A DNA stretch of 48,203 bases. It comes from Paenibacillus rigui. GTDB taxonomy: Bacteria > Bacillota > Bacilli > Paenibacillales > NBRC-103111. The stretch is from the NCBI RefSeq assembly GCF_002234615.1, contig NZ_NMQW01000029.1:1-48203 (forward strand), written 5' to 3'. The notes under the pieces are model-generated. The model was not told the origin of the DNA. It ran no database searches and saw only the letters and a list, made by a program, of their open reading frames with translations. The position numbers were made by a program, and so were the translations under genes. This document shows positions 22,273-29,199 of the stretch, one piece after another. The first letter of the stretch is position 1. The number at the start of each line of letters is the position of its first letter.

Positions 22273-22767
22273 ATGGGGGAGATTCTTGATCTGATTGATA
22301 TGAAGGTTGTTCTTATTGCTTTTGCATTCATATTGATCGTATTTATTGTATTGATGCTGGTGTTGTGGAGCAAGCTTAACAAGCTCCGCGCAAAATATAT
22401 GTCCATGCTTAATGGAGCAGGAACCATGAATGTGGAGGAAGCACTTATTGAGCTGCAGGGTAAAGCAACTGCTCTCAACGGGAAGACGGACACGGTCCAG
22501 CAGCAGATTACTCTGATTCAGCAGCAAATGAAGAAAATGAAATCGAACATAGGAATCCACCGCTACAATGCTTTCGCAGAGAGCGGCAGCGACCTTAGCT
22601 TTTCTGTTGCCATCCTGGATGAGGAATTGGACGGCGTCGTGTTAACCGGGATTCATAATCGGGAAGAAACCTATGTCTATGCGAAACCGATCCAGCAGGG
22701 GCAATCAAGCTACACCTTATCTCCGGAAGAAAAAGAAGCTATCCATCGAGGGTCACAAAAGAAGTAG
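22273..22767 (+). CDS. DUF4446 family membrane-anchored protein
   Basis: A 164-residue protein with one N-terminal membrane segment (residues 12-33), a coiled-coil-like stretch (KTDTVQQQITLIQQQMKKM) and a conserved C-terminal domain with IHRYNAFAESGSDLSFSVAILD, the signature of DUF4446. Its function is unknown. The ATG follows AGGAGG. Its last 29 bp overlap the end of the convergent yyaC gene. Confidence 0.88.
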   Translation: MGEILDLIDMKVVLIAFAFILIVFIVLMLVLWSKLNKLRAKYMSMLNGAGTMNVEEALIELQGKATALNGKTDTVQQQITLIQQQMKKMKSNIGIHRYNAFAESGSDLSFSVAILDEELDGVVLTGIHNREETYVYAKPIQQGQSSYTLSPEEKEAIHRGSQKK

Positions 22768-23359
22768 AAGAAGCGGTCATTCGCCGCAAGCTGCCCAGAG
22801 CGACTTGAAACGATTTGGCAATGACTTCAGCCATATTCATAACGAGACTTAATCGGGTATTCTGAAGAACAAAGTATTCCATAAACCCTCCTACATTGAC
22901 AATGCCTGTAATATGCATGTCGCCAACTGGGGGGAGTTCTTTATTGACACCCGCGCCCGGCTTCACCGGTCCGCTTCCGATTTGAATACAACCGACACTG
23001 GTTAACTGGCCTAAGCAAGCATCGATAGCGATGATAAAAGGATTGTTGTACTCACTTTGGATCAGTGCCAGTGTATCTTTCAGGTTCATGGCATGTACCG
23101 GTTGGTCCAAGGTGCCGTATAGATGCAGTCCGTCAATGTTGTACCTCTGAAGCTGAGTTCCTACGAGAGGGCCTAAAGAATCGCCGGTGGAACGATCGGT
23201 TCCTACACAAACGATAATTAGTGGCTGCTGCGAGGGGATTTGTCCGATAATAGAAAATAAACGCTCGGATAAAACTTCGATGATGTTGTTATCCGTGTGG
23301 GGGACCTTAAGTGCTTCAATTTCTTCCGGTACAACGTTTCTATGAAATGGCATTTTCAT
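22739..23359 (-). CDS. yyaC: spore protease YyaC (DUF1256 family, GPR-like fold)
   Basis: A 206-residue protein of the YyaC family. Visible conserved stretches are IVCVGTDRSTGDSLGPLVG, IIAIDACLG, GSGPVKPGAGVNKELPPVGD and GGFMEYFVLQNTRL. The fold resembles the spore protease Gpr, and the gene is forespore-expressed in Bacillus. The ATG follows GGAGGG. It is one of the few genes running against the replication fork, and its 3' end overlaps DUF4446. Confidence 0.92.
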   Translation of the reverse strand: MKMPFHRNVVPEEIEALKVPHTDNNIIEVLSERLFSIIGQIPSQQPLIIVCVGTDRSTGDSLGPLVGTQLQRYNIDGLHLYGTLDQPVHAMNLKDTLALIQSEYNNPFIIAIDACLGQLTSVGCIQIGSGPVKPGAGVNKELPPVGDMHITGIVNVGGFMEYFVLQNTRLSLVMNMAEVIAKSFQVALGSLRRMTASSTSFVTLDG

Positions 23360-23403
23360 ATAAATAACCCTCCATATACTAGGAGTATAAAAACATTTTT
23401 TAC

Positions 23404-23433
23404 TAGTATACGGATAGAGGAAACGTTTTATAC
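23404..23433 (-). promoter_or_regulatory. possible forespore-type promoter of yyaC
   Basis: On the minus strand GTATA (23433-23429) and CCGTATACTA (23413-23404), about 15 bp apart, loosely resemble sigma-F/sigma-G promoter halves. This would fit yyaC's sporulation role. The match is partial. Confidence 0.3.
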
Positions 23434-23450
23434 GTCATTTTATAAATATA

Positions 23451-23714
23451 ATGGAAGTGAGGCGGAGGGCCGTGCTGCTTATGGCATTCGATTCCACACA
23501 ACAAGCGTTGCGTGCGGAAATGCTTCTTGAATATGCCGACATCGAGAATGATATGTGCCCGACACCGAAGGATATTACCGCGGGTTGCGCCCTTTCCCTT
23601 GAGTTTCCCGAAGAGGCCTTAGAGGAAGTCAAGCTGATTGTGCTGGAGGAAAGAGTTGAAATCCGGGGGATCTATTTTAAAAAAAAGGATCGATATGTTA
23701 ACATAGAATGGTAA
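23451..23714 (+). CDS. DUF3343 putative Se/S carrier-like protein
   Basis: An 87-residue protein with the DUF3343 pattern: LLMAFDSTQQALRAEMLL, then the cysteine-containing DMCPTPKDITAGCALSLEF. DUF3343 proteins are proposed selenium/sulfur carriers. Two cysteines (about residues 36 and 46) could take part. The start is uncertain: the ATG at 23451 has no ribosome-binding site, while GTG at 23472 and ATG at 23481 lie just after GGCGGAGGG. The gene lies 12 bp before mscS. Confidence 0.85.
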   Translation: MEVRRRAVLLMAFDSTQQALRAEMLLEYADIENDMCPTPKDITAGCALSLEFPEEALEEVKLIVLEERVEIRGIYFKKKDRYVNIEW

Positions 23715-23726
23715 GGTGGAGAGAAT

Positions 23727-24599
23727 ATGATACAAGGCAAGTTCCAATTATTTCTGACGGGTACTTTTGCCGAGGAAGCGACAACATGGAAGAAAGCACA
23801 GGAACAGCTTGTTACTTATATAACGAATCCTGCCGTTTGGACTCAATTTCTTATTATTGCTTTGAAGATCCTGTTCATTTACTTTGCCGGTAGAATTGTT
23901 ATTAAGTTAGCGAACAAAGCATTGGAGCATATGCTGGTAGAGCGGGATAAACACCCATTGAAGTTTGACCAGCGGCGATCTAAGACAATTGGAAAATTAT
24001 TGGGAAATGTTATTACTTACGTAGTGAATTTCATCGTCATTCTTATGATCCTTAATCAGTTCAATATTCGCTTGGAGCCTGTGCTTGCAGGTGCCGGAGT
24101 ACTTGGGTTAGCTATCGGTTTTGGGGCACAAAGCTTGGTGAAAGATGTTATTACCGGGTTTTTTATTATTTTCGAGGATCAATTTGCAGTTGGAGATGTC
24201 GTTCAGATCGGAACGTTCAAGGGTACGGTTGAAGAAATCGGGCTGCGCGTGACCAAAGTAAAAAGCTGGACGGGGGAAGTGCACATTATCCCTAACGGTA
24301 CGATTGCGCAGGTAACGAATTTCTCCGTCAACAATTCCGTAGCCATTGTCGATGTAACGATTACATACGAGGAAGAAATCGATAGAGCTCTCAATGTGCT
24401 GCGTGATACGGTAAGTAAGAGCTATGAAAACAACGTGAATATGGTCAAAGCGCCGCAGGTGCTTGGGGTTCAAACGATGGGACCCTCCGAAGTGACGCTT
24501 CGGGTAACGGTGGAATGCAAGCCGAATACCCAGGGCTCAGTGTCGAGAGAGCTGTACGCAGAAATTAAGCGAGCGTTCGATGCAGAAGCTATTAAATAA
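23727..24599 (+). CDS. small-conductance mechanosensitive channel (MscS family)
   Basis: A 290-residue MscS-type channel with three membrane segments (about 45-65, 88-110 and the pore helix). The pore-lining helix reads VLAGAGVLGLAIGFGAQSLVKD. The beta domain follows (GDVVQIGTFKGTVEEIGLR) with the conserved IIPNGTIAQVTNFS, then a mixed C-terminal domain. It releases solutes during hypo-osmotic shock. The ATG follows AAGGTGGAGAG. It is followed by the DUF951 gene, a common pairing in Bacillales. Confidence 0.95.
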   Translation: MIQGKFQLFLTGTFAEEATTWKKAQEQLVTYITNPAVWTQFLIIALKILFIYFAGRIVIKLANKALEHMLVERDKHPLKFDQRRSKTIGKLLGNVITYVVNFIVILMILNQFNIRLEPVLAGAGVLGLAIGFGAQSLVKDVITGFFIIFEDQFAVGDVVQIGTFKGTVEEIGLRVTKVKSWTGEVHIIPNGTIAQVTNFSVNNSVAIVDVTITYEEEIDRALNVLRDTVSKSYENNVNMVKAPQVLGVQTMGPSEVTLRVTVECKPNTQGSVSRELYAEIKRAFDAEAIK

Positions 24600-24627
24600 A
24601 ACAGAATTGCCAAAAGGGGGAGTGAGC

Positions 24628-24855
24628 ATGGAAAGAAAGCAATATCAGTTGGGCGATATCGTACAAATGAAGAAGCCTCACCCTTGCGGAACAAACGAGA
24701 TGGAAATTATACGAATGGGGATGGATATCCGAATCAAATGCGTAGGCTGTAAGCACAGCGTGCTTGTGCCGAGAACGAAGTTCGAAAGCAAGCTTAAAAA
24801 GGTTTTGAGGTCCAACCCGCAGGCTGGAGAAGGAAATACAAACGAATCCGATTGA
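24628..24855 (+). CDS. DUF951 family protein (YyzM-like)
   Basis: A 75-residue protein: GDIVQMKKPHPCGTNEMEI followed by RIKCVGCKHSVLVPRTKFE. The HPCG and CVGC cysteines suggest a small metal-binding fold, and the family is widespread in Firmicutes with unknown function. The ATG at 24628 follows AAGGGGGAG. A longer ORF overlapping mscS exists but lacks a ribosome-binding site. Confidence 0.92.
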   Translation: MERKQYQLGDIVQMKKPHPCGTNEMEIIRMGMDIRIKCVGCKHSVLVPRTKFESKLKKVLRSNPQAGEGNTNESD

Positions 24856-24867
24856 ACTTAAAATTAG

Positions 24868-24900
24868 GGGTTGCCATGGGGCAGCCCTTTGTGCTATTAT
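24868..24900 (+). promoter_or_regulatory. tRNA-Ser promoter overlapping a hairpin
   Basis: TTGCCA (24871-24876), 18-bp spacer, TATTAT (24895-24900), about 24 bp before the tRNA. The -35 lies inside the hairpin GGGTTGCC/GGCAGCCC (24868-24875 with 24880-24887), followed by only TTT, which may weakly terminate the mscS-DUF951 transcript. Confidence 0.65.
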
Positions 24901-24923
24901 AGACCTTGTCCCTTTTGGATTGC

Positions 24924-25014
24924 GGAAAGGTACCCAAGAGGCCCAAGGGGGCTGACTCGAAATCAGCTAGGCGGCGCAAGCCGTGCGTGGGTTCGAATCC
25001 CACTCTTTCCGCCA
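24924..25014 (+). tRNA. tRNA-Ser (anticodon CGA)
   Basis: A class II tRNA with acceptor stem GGAAAGG/TCTTTCC, discriminator G and encoded CCA (25012-25014). The anticodon loop CTCGAAA gives anticodon CGA (UCG codons), and a long variable arm (GGCGGC-GCAA-GCCG region) precedes the T arm GTGGG-TTCGAAT-CCCAC. It has its own promoter and terminator. Confidence 0.97.
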
Positions 25015-25032
25015 CTAACTATAACAAGAACG

Positions 25033-25061
25033 AACCTTCTACTCAATGTGGGAGGTTTTTT
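25033..25061 (+). terminator. terminator after tRNA-Ser
   Basis: Stem AACCTTC/GGAGGTT (25033-25039 with 25051-25057, one G·U) followed by TTTT. Confidence 0.75.
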
Positions 25062-25211
25062 AGTTGCGTTTATATTTCTAGAGGTACTGTAAAAAGTTGA
25101 TTACATTGTTCATACCATATATAATTTGAAAAGATCATTTTTGCATTTTTCAATGGGAAGCAGCAACCTGTTCGCTAAGAAGGCGATGGAATAAGAAATC
25201 AGGAAATGAAA

Positions 25212-25227
25212 GGTTCCACGTGAAACA
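25212..25227. other. parS-like site 3
   Basis: GGTTCCACGTGAAACA differs from the parS consensus only at the first base. It is intergenic, between tRNA-Ser and the SEC-C gene. Confidence 0.8.
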
Positions 25228-25237
25228 ATATAGATTT

Positions 25238-25266
25238 CCCTCCTGCCTCCAAAGACGGGAGGGTTT
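25238..25266 (+). terminator. weak hairpin upstream of the SEC-C gene
   Basis: Stem CCCTCC/GGAGGG (25238-25243 with 25258-25263), 14-nt loop, only three T residues. The rest of the 25062-25304 stretch holds parS site 3 and no gene that I can support. Confidence 0.4.
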
Positions 25267-25304
25267 CTGCTGTGCCAATGGGGTTGGACAGAAAGGACGA
25301 ATTC

Positions 25305-25391
25305 ATGAATACATTGGTTAATAATGAAACGATTTTAAGGCAGTGTAGAGTTGAGCAGCATGAGTACAAGGGAGGGGCAGCACAATGCTAG
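25305..25391 (+). CDS. possible 28-residue leader ORF overlapping the next gene's start
   Basis: The ATG at 25305 is seven bases after AAAGGA. The frame runs 28 codons ([13 protein letters not shown]...) and its stop TAG overlaps the start ATG of the SEC-C gene (ATGCTAG). This geometry would permit translational coupling. No homologue is recognised, and it could be chance. Confidence 0.35.
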   Translation: MNTLVNNETILRQCRVEQHEYKGGAAQC

Positions 25392-26473
25392 GCACATACC
25401 TTACAGGGCTGACTAAACAAGGCTTAAACCAGGTTCGAATGCATTATGGCATCCAAGGCGTAAGCTCATTGAAAAAGCAAGAGCTGGTTGACGTGTTGGT
25501 TCAACAAATCCCGGACAAGCTTGCAAATATTTTGTATGTTATGGATGATACCCGTTACAATATAGCTAAACGAGCTGCCGAACGAGGCCGTGTGGACAAG
25601 CTTTCATTGGAGTATCACCGGCTTAACTACTTTCAAGAGCTGGCGCTGTTGATTCCTTCCGACGAAGATGGGAAAGCGGATTTAGTGATGCCGGAGGAAA
25701 TTCAGCAAGCGATGAAGCGGATCGACCGTTCGGAGCTTCAGCAAGTTGTTGCCCGGAATACAGAGTGGGTTAAGCTGACTTTGGGGATGCTGTATTATTA
25801 CGGAACCCTAAGCCTGAGCGAATTACAGAGCAGGATTGAAGACTATACTGGAACCAACCTGGATTCGAAAGAATACGAAGCGGTTATTTTGCAAGCAGCC
25901 CTTTATTACGATGATATTCAGTTGAGTCCGAAGAGAGCAAGGTACCAATTCGTCGAGGATTGGGAACAACTAGAGAAAGAACAACAACGCAGAACGGATT
26001 TATCTTACTACCCATTCACGAAGGAAGAGCTGCTTCAAGCCGGAGAGGTGGATTTCGTTGATCGTACGCCAATCTATCGCAACTTCGTGAAGCTGATTAG
26101 AAATAACTACTCGATTTCAGAGGAAGAGGCAGACTTCATTGTTGAAGAATGCGTCATTTCTATTCGAAATGGAAAAAATACGAGTGAATTATTTAAAGAA
26201 CTGCAATCAAAGATTGAGCTTGATGAGGTAGAATTGATTAAAGCTGTGATGGAACAAAGCATTATGTTGCATAATCATACGAGACAATGGACATTGAAGG
26301 GATATACACCTAATCAATTATCAGCCAGCCGGTCCAATAGATATGCGCAAAATGCAGAATCAAAAGTCGTATCGATTCACTCAGCCAAAAAAATCGGCCG
26401 CAACGATCCTTGTCCTTGCGGCAGCGGTAAGAAATATAAAAAATGCTGTATTAGCAAGGAACAGCTAGGTTAA
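25385..26473 (+). CDS. SEC-C motif protein with SAP/Rho-N-like N terminus
   Basis: A 362-residue soluble protein. The first 45 residues ([16 protein letters not shown]...[15 protein letters not shown]) look like a helix-extended-loop-helix of the SAP/Rho-N type, which often binds nucleic acid. The middle is helical with no recognised domain. The C terminus is a complete SEC-C zinc motif ([17 protein letters not shown]). SEC-C motifs bind zinc and mediate contacts, as in SecA. The cellular role is unknown. The ATG is seven bases after GGGAGGGG. It is followed by a strong terminator and appears monocistronic. Confidence 0.88.
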   Translation: MLGTYLTGLTKQGLNQVRMHYGIQGVSSLKKQELVDVLVQQIPDKLANILYVMDDTRYNIAKRAAERGRVDKLSLEYHRLNYFQELALLIPSDEDGKADLVMPEEIQQAMKRIDRSELQQVVARNTEWVKLTLGMLYYYGTLSLSELQSRIEDYTGTNLDSKEYEAVILQAALYYDDIQLSPKRARYQFVEDWEQLEKEQQRRTDLSYYPFTKEELLQAGEVDFVDRTPIYRNFVKLIRNNYSISEEEADFIVEECVISIRNGKNTSELFKELQSKIELDEVELIKAVMEQSIMLHNHTRQWTLKGYTPNQLSASRSNRYAQNAESKVVSIHSAKKIGRNDPCPCGSGKKYKKCCISKEQLG

Positions 26474-26518
26474 AACGCTAAACTTTCCTTTTGAAGGATT
26501 TTATTTGATATTCTATGG

Positions 26519-26572
26519 AAAAGACGCCATCCTGCGGAGTTAACTTTCTACTCCGTTGTGCGGCGTCTTTTT
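26519..26572 (+). terminator. strong terminator after the SEC-C gene
   Basis: Stem AAGACGCC/GGCGTCTT (26521-26528 with 26562-26569), with a nested CGGAGT/ACTCCG stem, then TTT. Confidence 0.85.
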
Positions 26573-26644
26573 ATGGTTGCTAACGTATCCTATTCCTGAA
26601 ATACCGCGAAGTCGGTTATCCTTAGACAAGTGCAGCCGGGTAAC

Positions 26645-26893
26645 TCAGGACCGGCTTCTTTTTCGGACGCTGAACCGGTCAATAGCATAACCTATGATGG
26701 TCCAGGACAAAATCGTCAACACATACAAAAGTGCGGCATTAACGTTGGTATACCCGACAATCGGGTAGAACCAGGCCGGTACGCTGAGGCAGTAGAATAA
26801 AATATAAATCGGCTCCGAGTCATGTCCGATGGCATGCATTAAACAGACAGCGGCTCCGATGGCTGTGAACAGCAAAGTAAATTTATAATGCAT
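26645..26893 (-). CDS. small membrane protein, unrecognised
   Basis: An 82-residue protein with two or three hydrophobic helices (about residues 4-22, 30-45 and 52-70) and a basic C-terminal tail (RFSVRKRSRS). The ATG at 26893 lies seven bases after GGAG; a TTG six bases upstream is closer to the ribosome-binding site. No family is recognised. It follows yjzC on the same strand with a 65-bp gap that contains a hairpin. Confidence 0.65.
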   Translation of the reverse strand: MHYKFTLLFTAIGAAVCLMHAIGHDSEPIYILFYCLSVPAWFYPIVGYTNVNAALLYVLTILSWTIIGYAIDRFSVRKRSRS

Positions 26894-26924
26894 GAGCAAG
26901 CTCCTTTAGGCGTTGATTTGGAAT

Positions 26925-26953
26925 CCCTCCGCGCAGTGTTGCGCAAGAGGGGG
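26925..26953. other. inverted repeat between two minus-strand genes
   Basis: CCCTCCGCGC...GCGCAAGAGGG forms a GC-rich stem with small bulges. There is no T tract on either strand, so it may be an mRNA stabiliser or weak terminator rather than a classic terminator. Confidence 0.5.
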
Positions 26954-26958
26954 TCAGG

Positions 26959-27138
26959 CTAATATTTGCGTTTCCATTTCCGGTTATGATTGGAGGTTTC
27001 AGGAAAGGAGTCTCCTTTTTTCAAGGTGATGATCTTGGGGTTGTTAATCCCCATATGAAATGCATCTTCACCCGCCTCCATATATTCTCCGTCGTTAGGA
27101 GCTTTATCACCGGGTCTAAATTGGCTCCACTCGCCCAT
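26959..27138 (-). CDS. YjzC-like small protein
   Basis: A 59-residue protein beginning MGEWSQFRPGDKAPNDGEYM and ending in a basic NHNRKWKRKY tail. The layout FRPGxxAPNxGxYxExG ... PxxxxLxxGDxFPxxSNxNRxW matches YjzC-type small proteins of Bacillales (function unknown). The ATG is preceded by GGGAGGTG. It runs opposite to rpsF, with which it shares a divergent intergenic region. Confidence 0.85.
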   Translation of the reverse strand: MGEWSQFRPGDKAPNDGEYMEAGEDAFHMGINNPKIITLKKGDSFPETSNHNRKWKRKY

Positions 27139-27191
27139 AGCTGGTCACCTCCCGTACGAAGTGTACCGATAGTTTCTCCGAACCAGGGGGG

Positions 27192-27227
27192 TTGCATGTC
27201 ATTTAATATTTACCAAGTTTCATGCAA
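27192..27227. promoter_or_regulatory. inverted repeat in the yjzC-rpsF divergent region
   Basis: TTGCATG (27192-27198) and CATGCAA (27221-27227) are perfect 7-bp inverted halves, 22 bp apart, flanking an AT-rich core. It could be an operator for yjzC; this is speculative. Confidence 0.35.
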
Positions 27228-27262
27228 ATAAGAGTTCATTCGGTTAAGCCTGCAAAATAAAC

Positions 27263-27291
27263 TTGTCATTGGCTTTCGATTTTGCTATAGT
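27263..27291 (+). promoter_or_regulatory. promoter of the rpsF-ssb-rpsR operon
   Basis: TTGTCA (27263-27268), 17-bp spacer, TATAGT (27286-27291). It is the best sigma-A match in the window. Confidence 0.8.
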
Positions 27292-27299
27292 ATTATGGT

Positions 27300-27378
27300 G
27301 CGAGTTTTGAAACGTTAGTTAATTTACTCGCTCCTTGCTCCTATTAGAGGGGCCGTTAGTCCAAAAGGAGGTGAAACC
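27300..27378 (+). promoter_or_regulatory. structured rpsF leader, candidate S6:S18 autoregulatory RNA
   Basis: The leader contains stem GCGAGT/ACTCGC (27300-27305 with 27326-27331) and a GGGGCCGTTAG segment with the CCG trinucleotide seen in S6:S18-binding leaders. The position directly before rpsF fits that family. Assignment needs a covariance-model comparison. Confidence 0.45.
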
Positions 27379-27663
27379 ATGCGCAAATATGAAGTGATGT
27401 ACATCATTCGTCCGGACATCGAGCAAGAAGTTGTTCAATCTACGATTGAAAAGTTCCAAGGCATCATCAACAACGGTGGCGAGATTACTAAGCACGATGT
27501 TATGGGTAAACGCCGTCTTGCGTATGAGATCAACAAGCACCGTGATGGCCATTACGTGTTAGTTCAATTCAACGCTAACAACGAGGTTATTACTGAGCTT
27601 GACCGTGTGATGAAGATTTCCGATGAAGTCATTCGTTACCTGATCACTAAAGACGTAGCTTAA
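27379..27663 (+). CDS. rpsF: 30S ribosomal protein S6
   Basis: A 94-residue protein, the normal length for S6, beginning MRKYEVMYIIRPDIEQEVVQ and carrying GKRRLAYEINKHRDGHYVL. It pairs with S18 on the small subunit. The ATG follows AAAGGAGGTG. It is the first gene of the rpsF-ssb-rpsR operon. Confidence 0.98.
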   Translation: MRKYEVMYIIRPDIEQEVVQSTIEKFQGIINNGGEITKHDVMGKRRLAYEINKHRDGHYVLVQFNANNEVITELDRVMKISDEVIRYLITKDVA

Positions 27664-27705
27664 GTTATCCATGTGCCGTAATTGACATGCTGGGAGGTTG
27701 TTAGA

Positions 27706-28173
27706 TTGCTAAATCGTGTGATTCTAATCGGAAGGCTGACACGTGATCCCGAATTGCGTTATACTCCGGCAGGTGTTGCCGTAACTACGTTCACGCTGGC
27801 TGTGGATCGTCCTTTTACGAACCAACAGAAAGAACGTGAAGCGGACTTTATCAATATTGTGACATGGCGTCAGCTTGCTGAAACATGTGCCAATTATTTG
27901 CGTAAAGGACGGCTGACTGCAGTAGAGGGCAGAATTCAAGTGCGCAACTACGACAATAATGAAGGCCGGCGCGTATATGTGACGGAGGTTATTGCCGACA
28001 ACGTTCGTTTCTTGGAATCCTCTAACAGTGGTGGAAATCGCGAAGAAGGTATGGGTGGTGGCCAAGCTCCAAGCCAAGGCCAACAGCGTTACAGTGGACC
28101 GCGCGACAATCAAGATCCATTCCAGGATGACGGTAAACCGATTGATATTTCTGATGATGATTTGCCATTTTAA
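27706..28173 (+). CDS. ssb: single-stranded DNA-binding protein SSB
   Basis: A 155-residue protein with an N-terminal OB fold ([20 protein letters not shown], about 1-105), a Gly/Gln-rich linker ([19 protein letters not shown]) and the conserved acidic tip DDDLPF that recruits partner proteins. The TTG at 27706 is eight bases after GGGAGG; an in-frame ATG 24 bases upstream lacks a ribosome-binding site. It is co-transcribed with rpsF and rpsR. Confidence 0.97.
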   Translation: MLNRVILIGRLTRDPELRYTPAGVAVTTFTLAVDRPFTNQQKEREADFINIVTWRQLAETCANYLRKGRLTAVEGRIQVRNYDNNEGRRVYVTEVIADNVRFLESSNSGGNREEGMGGGQAPSQGQQRYSGPRDNQDPFQDDGKPIDISDDDLPF

Positions 28174-28194
28174 CGTAGAAAGGACTGAGCATCG

Positions 28195-28482
28195 ATGAGT
28201 TTCCAAAGAAGAGACAACGGCGGCGAAGAGCGCGGCGAGCGTAAATTCGGCGGTCGTGGTGGAAAAAAAGGTGGTAAACGCCGTAAGGTGTGTTACTTCA
28301 CTGTAAACAAAATCAAGCACATTGATTATAAAGACATCGAAACGCTGAAGAAGTTCATCAGCGAGCGCGGCAAGATTCTTCCACGCCGTGTAACTGGAAC
28401 ATCCGCTAAGTACCAACGTATGCTGACGATTGCGATCAAACGCTCCCGTCAAGTAGCGTTGCTGCCATACACTACGGAATAG
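28195..28482 (+). CDS. rpsR: 30S ribosomal protein S18
   Basis: A 95-residue S18. The core ([19 protein letters not shown]...[20 protein letters not shown]) is preceded by about 30 residues rich in Gly, Arg and Glu ([20 protein letters not shown]), longer than the minimal S18. It binds with S6 to 16S rRNA. It ends the operon at a strong terminator. Confidence 0.98.
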   Translation: MSFQRRDNGGEERGERKFGGRGGKKGGKRRKVCYFTVNKIKHIDYKDIETLKKFISERGKILPRRVTGTSAKYQRMLTIAIKRSRQVALLPYTTE

Positions 28483-28497
28483 TAGTTTTTAAAGAAG

Positions 28498-28533
28498 AGA
28501 CGACTCGATCTATTATCGGGTCGTCTTTTTTTT
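28498..28533 (+). terminator. terminator after rpsR
   Basis: Stem AGACGACTCGAT/ATCGGGTCGTCT (one wobble) followed by eight T residues. Confidence 0.9.
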
Positions 28534-28544
28534 CGCTGCAATAG

Positions 28545-28573
28545 AATTTATTAGCTTCCGAGGCCATCGGATG
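28545..28573 (+). repeat. interspersed intergenic repeat, short copy C
   Basis: These 29 bases match the start of copy A (18964-18992) with three differences and no gaps. The match stops after ATCGGATG. It lies 12 bp after the rpsR terminator. Confidence 0.7.
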
Positions 28574-28599
28574 CGCAAGGTGAAGTGAACATGAAGTTT

Positions 28600-28608
28600 T
28601 GGTAAAAT
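28600..28608 (+). promoter_or_regulatory. possible extended -10 promoter of the CBS gene
   Basis: TGGTAAAAT fits the extended -10 form, with no clear -35. The leader to the CBS gene would be about 115 bases. Confidence 0.35.
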
Positions 28609-28729
28609 AGAGGAGCGATCTGTCGGTGGGGAGGGTCGTATATCTTCCCTAGGAATCATAGTGTAGTATTATAAACGAGTTTGAAGTTGAGTACGGGAAG
28701 CTTGCTTCCGAAGAAAGGGTGGCCCTAGA

Positions 28730-29146
28730 GTGAACATCGCTTTTTTTCTTGTGCCGAAAGATGACGTTATTTATTTATCTCCGAATTCCACGATGCGTCA
28801 AGCATTGGAACGAATGGAATACCACCGCTATTCGGCCGTACCCTTAATTGATGAGGGTGGACGGTATGCCGGAACAATTACGGAGGGAGACCTGCTGTGG
28901 AAGCTGAAGCATTCGCCTGAGTTTGGATTCGAGAATGCGCATAAAGTACATCTTAAGGATGTGCCGCAGCACATGAACATCAAGCCGGTCCGGATCGATC
29001 AGCAAATGCAGGACTTGATCACACTGGCTACGAATCAAAACTACGTTCCTGTCGTTGATGATAACGGGGTTTTTATAGGGATTATCCGAAGACGGGAAAT
29101 CATTGATTATTGCTTCAAGCTGTGGCAAGCGGAACAAAAAGTTTAA
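28730..29146 (+). CDS. CBS-domain pair protein (CbpB/DarB-like)
   Basis: A 138-residue protein made of two CBS domains (about 10-70 and 80-132). MRQALERMEYHRYSAVPLID and the second-domain NYVPVVDDNGVFIGIIRRREII are typical. Its size and its RRR ending before the last helix resemble the c-di-AMP sensor CbpB/DarB. The c-di-AMP phosphodiesterase gdpP lies about 1.3 kb downstream, which makes ligand binding plausible but unproven. The start is GTG at 28730, after GGGTGG. Confidence 0.85.
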   Translation: MNIAFFLVPKDDVIYLSPNSTMRQALERMEYHRYSAVPLIDEGGRYAGTITEGDLLWKLKHSPEFGFENAHKVHLKDVPQHMNIKPVRIDQQMQDLITLATNQNYVPVVDDNGVFIGIIRRREIIDYCFKLWQAEQKV

Positions 29147-29150
29147 ACTG

Positions 29151-29159
29151 TGGTATAAT
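29151..29159 (+). promoter_or_regulatory. extended -10 promoter before the MazG-like gene
   Basis: TGGTATAAT is a perfect extended -10 just after the CBS gene stop, with no good -35. It probably drives the MazG-like, DUF2232, gdpP, rplI series. Confidence 0.5.
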
Positions 29160-29199
29160 TAACTAAAGTGTGCTTAAGGAGAGAGGCGGCTGGTCCTAC

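Noticed and set aside
24794-25015. 73-codon minus-strand ORF across the tRNA
   Set aside because: It is a translation of the reverse complement of tRNA-Ser (a well-known false ORF).
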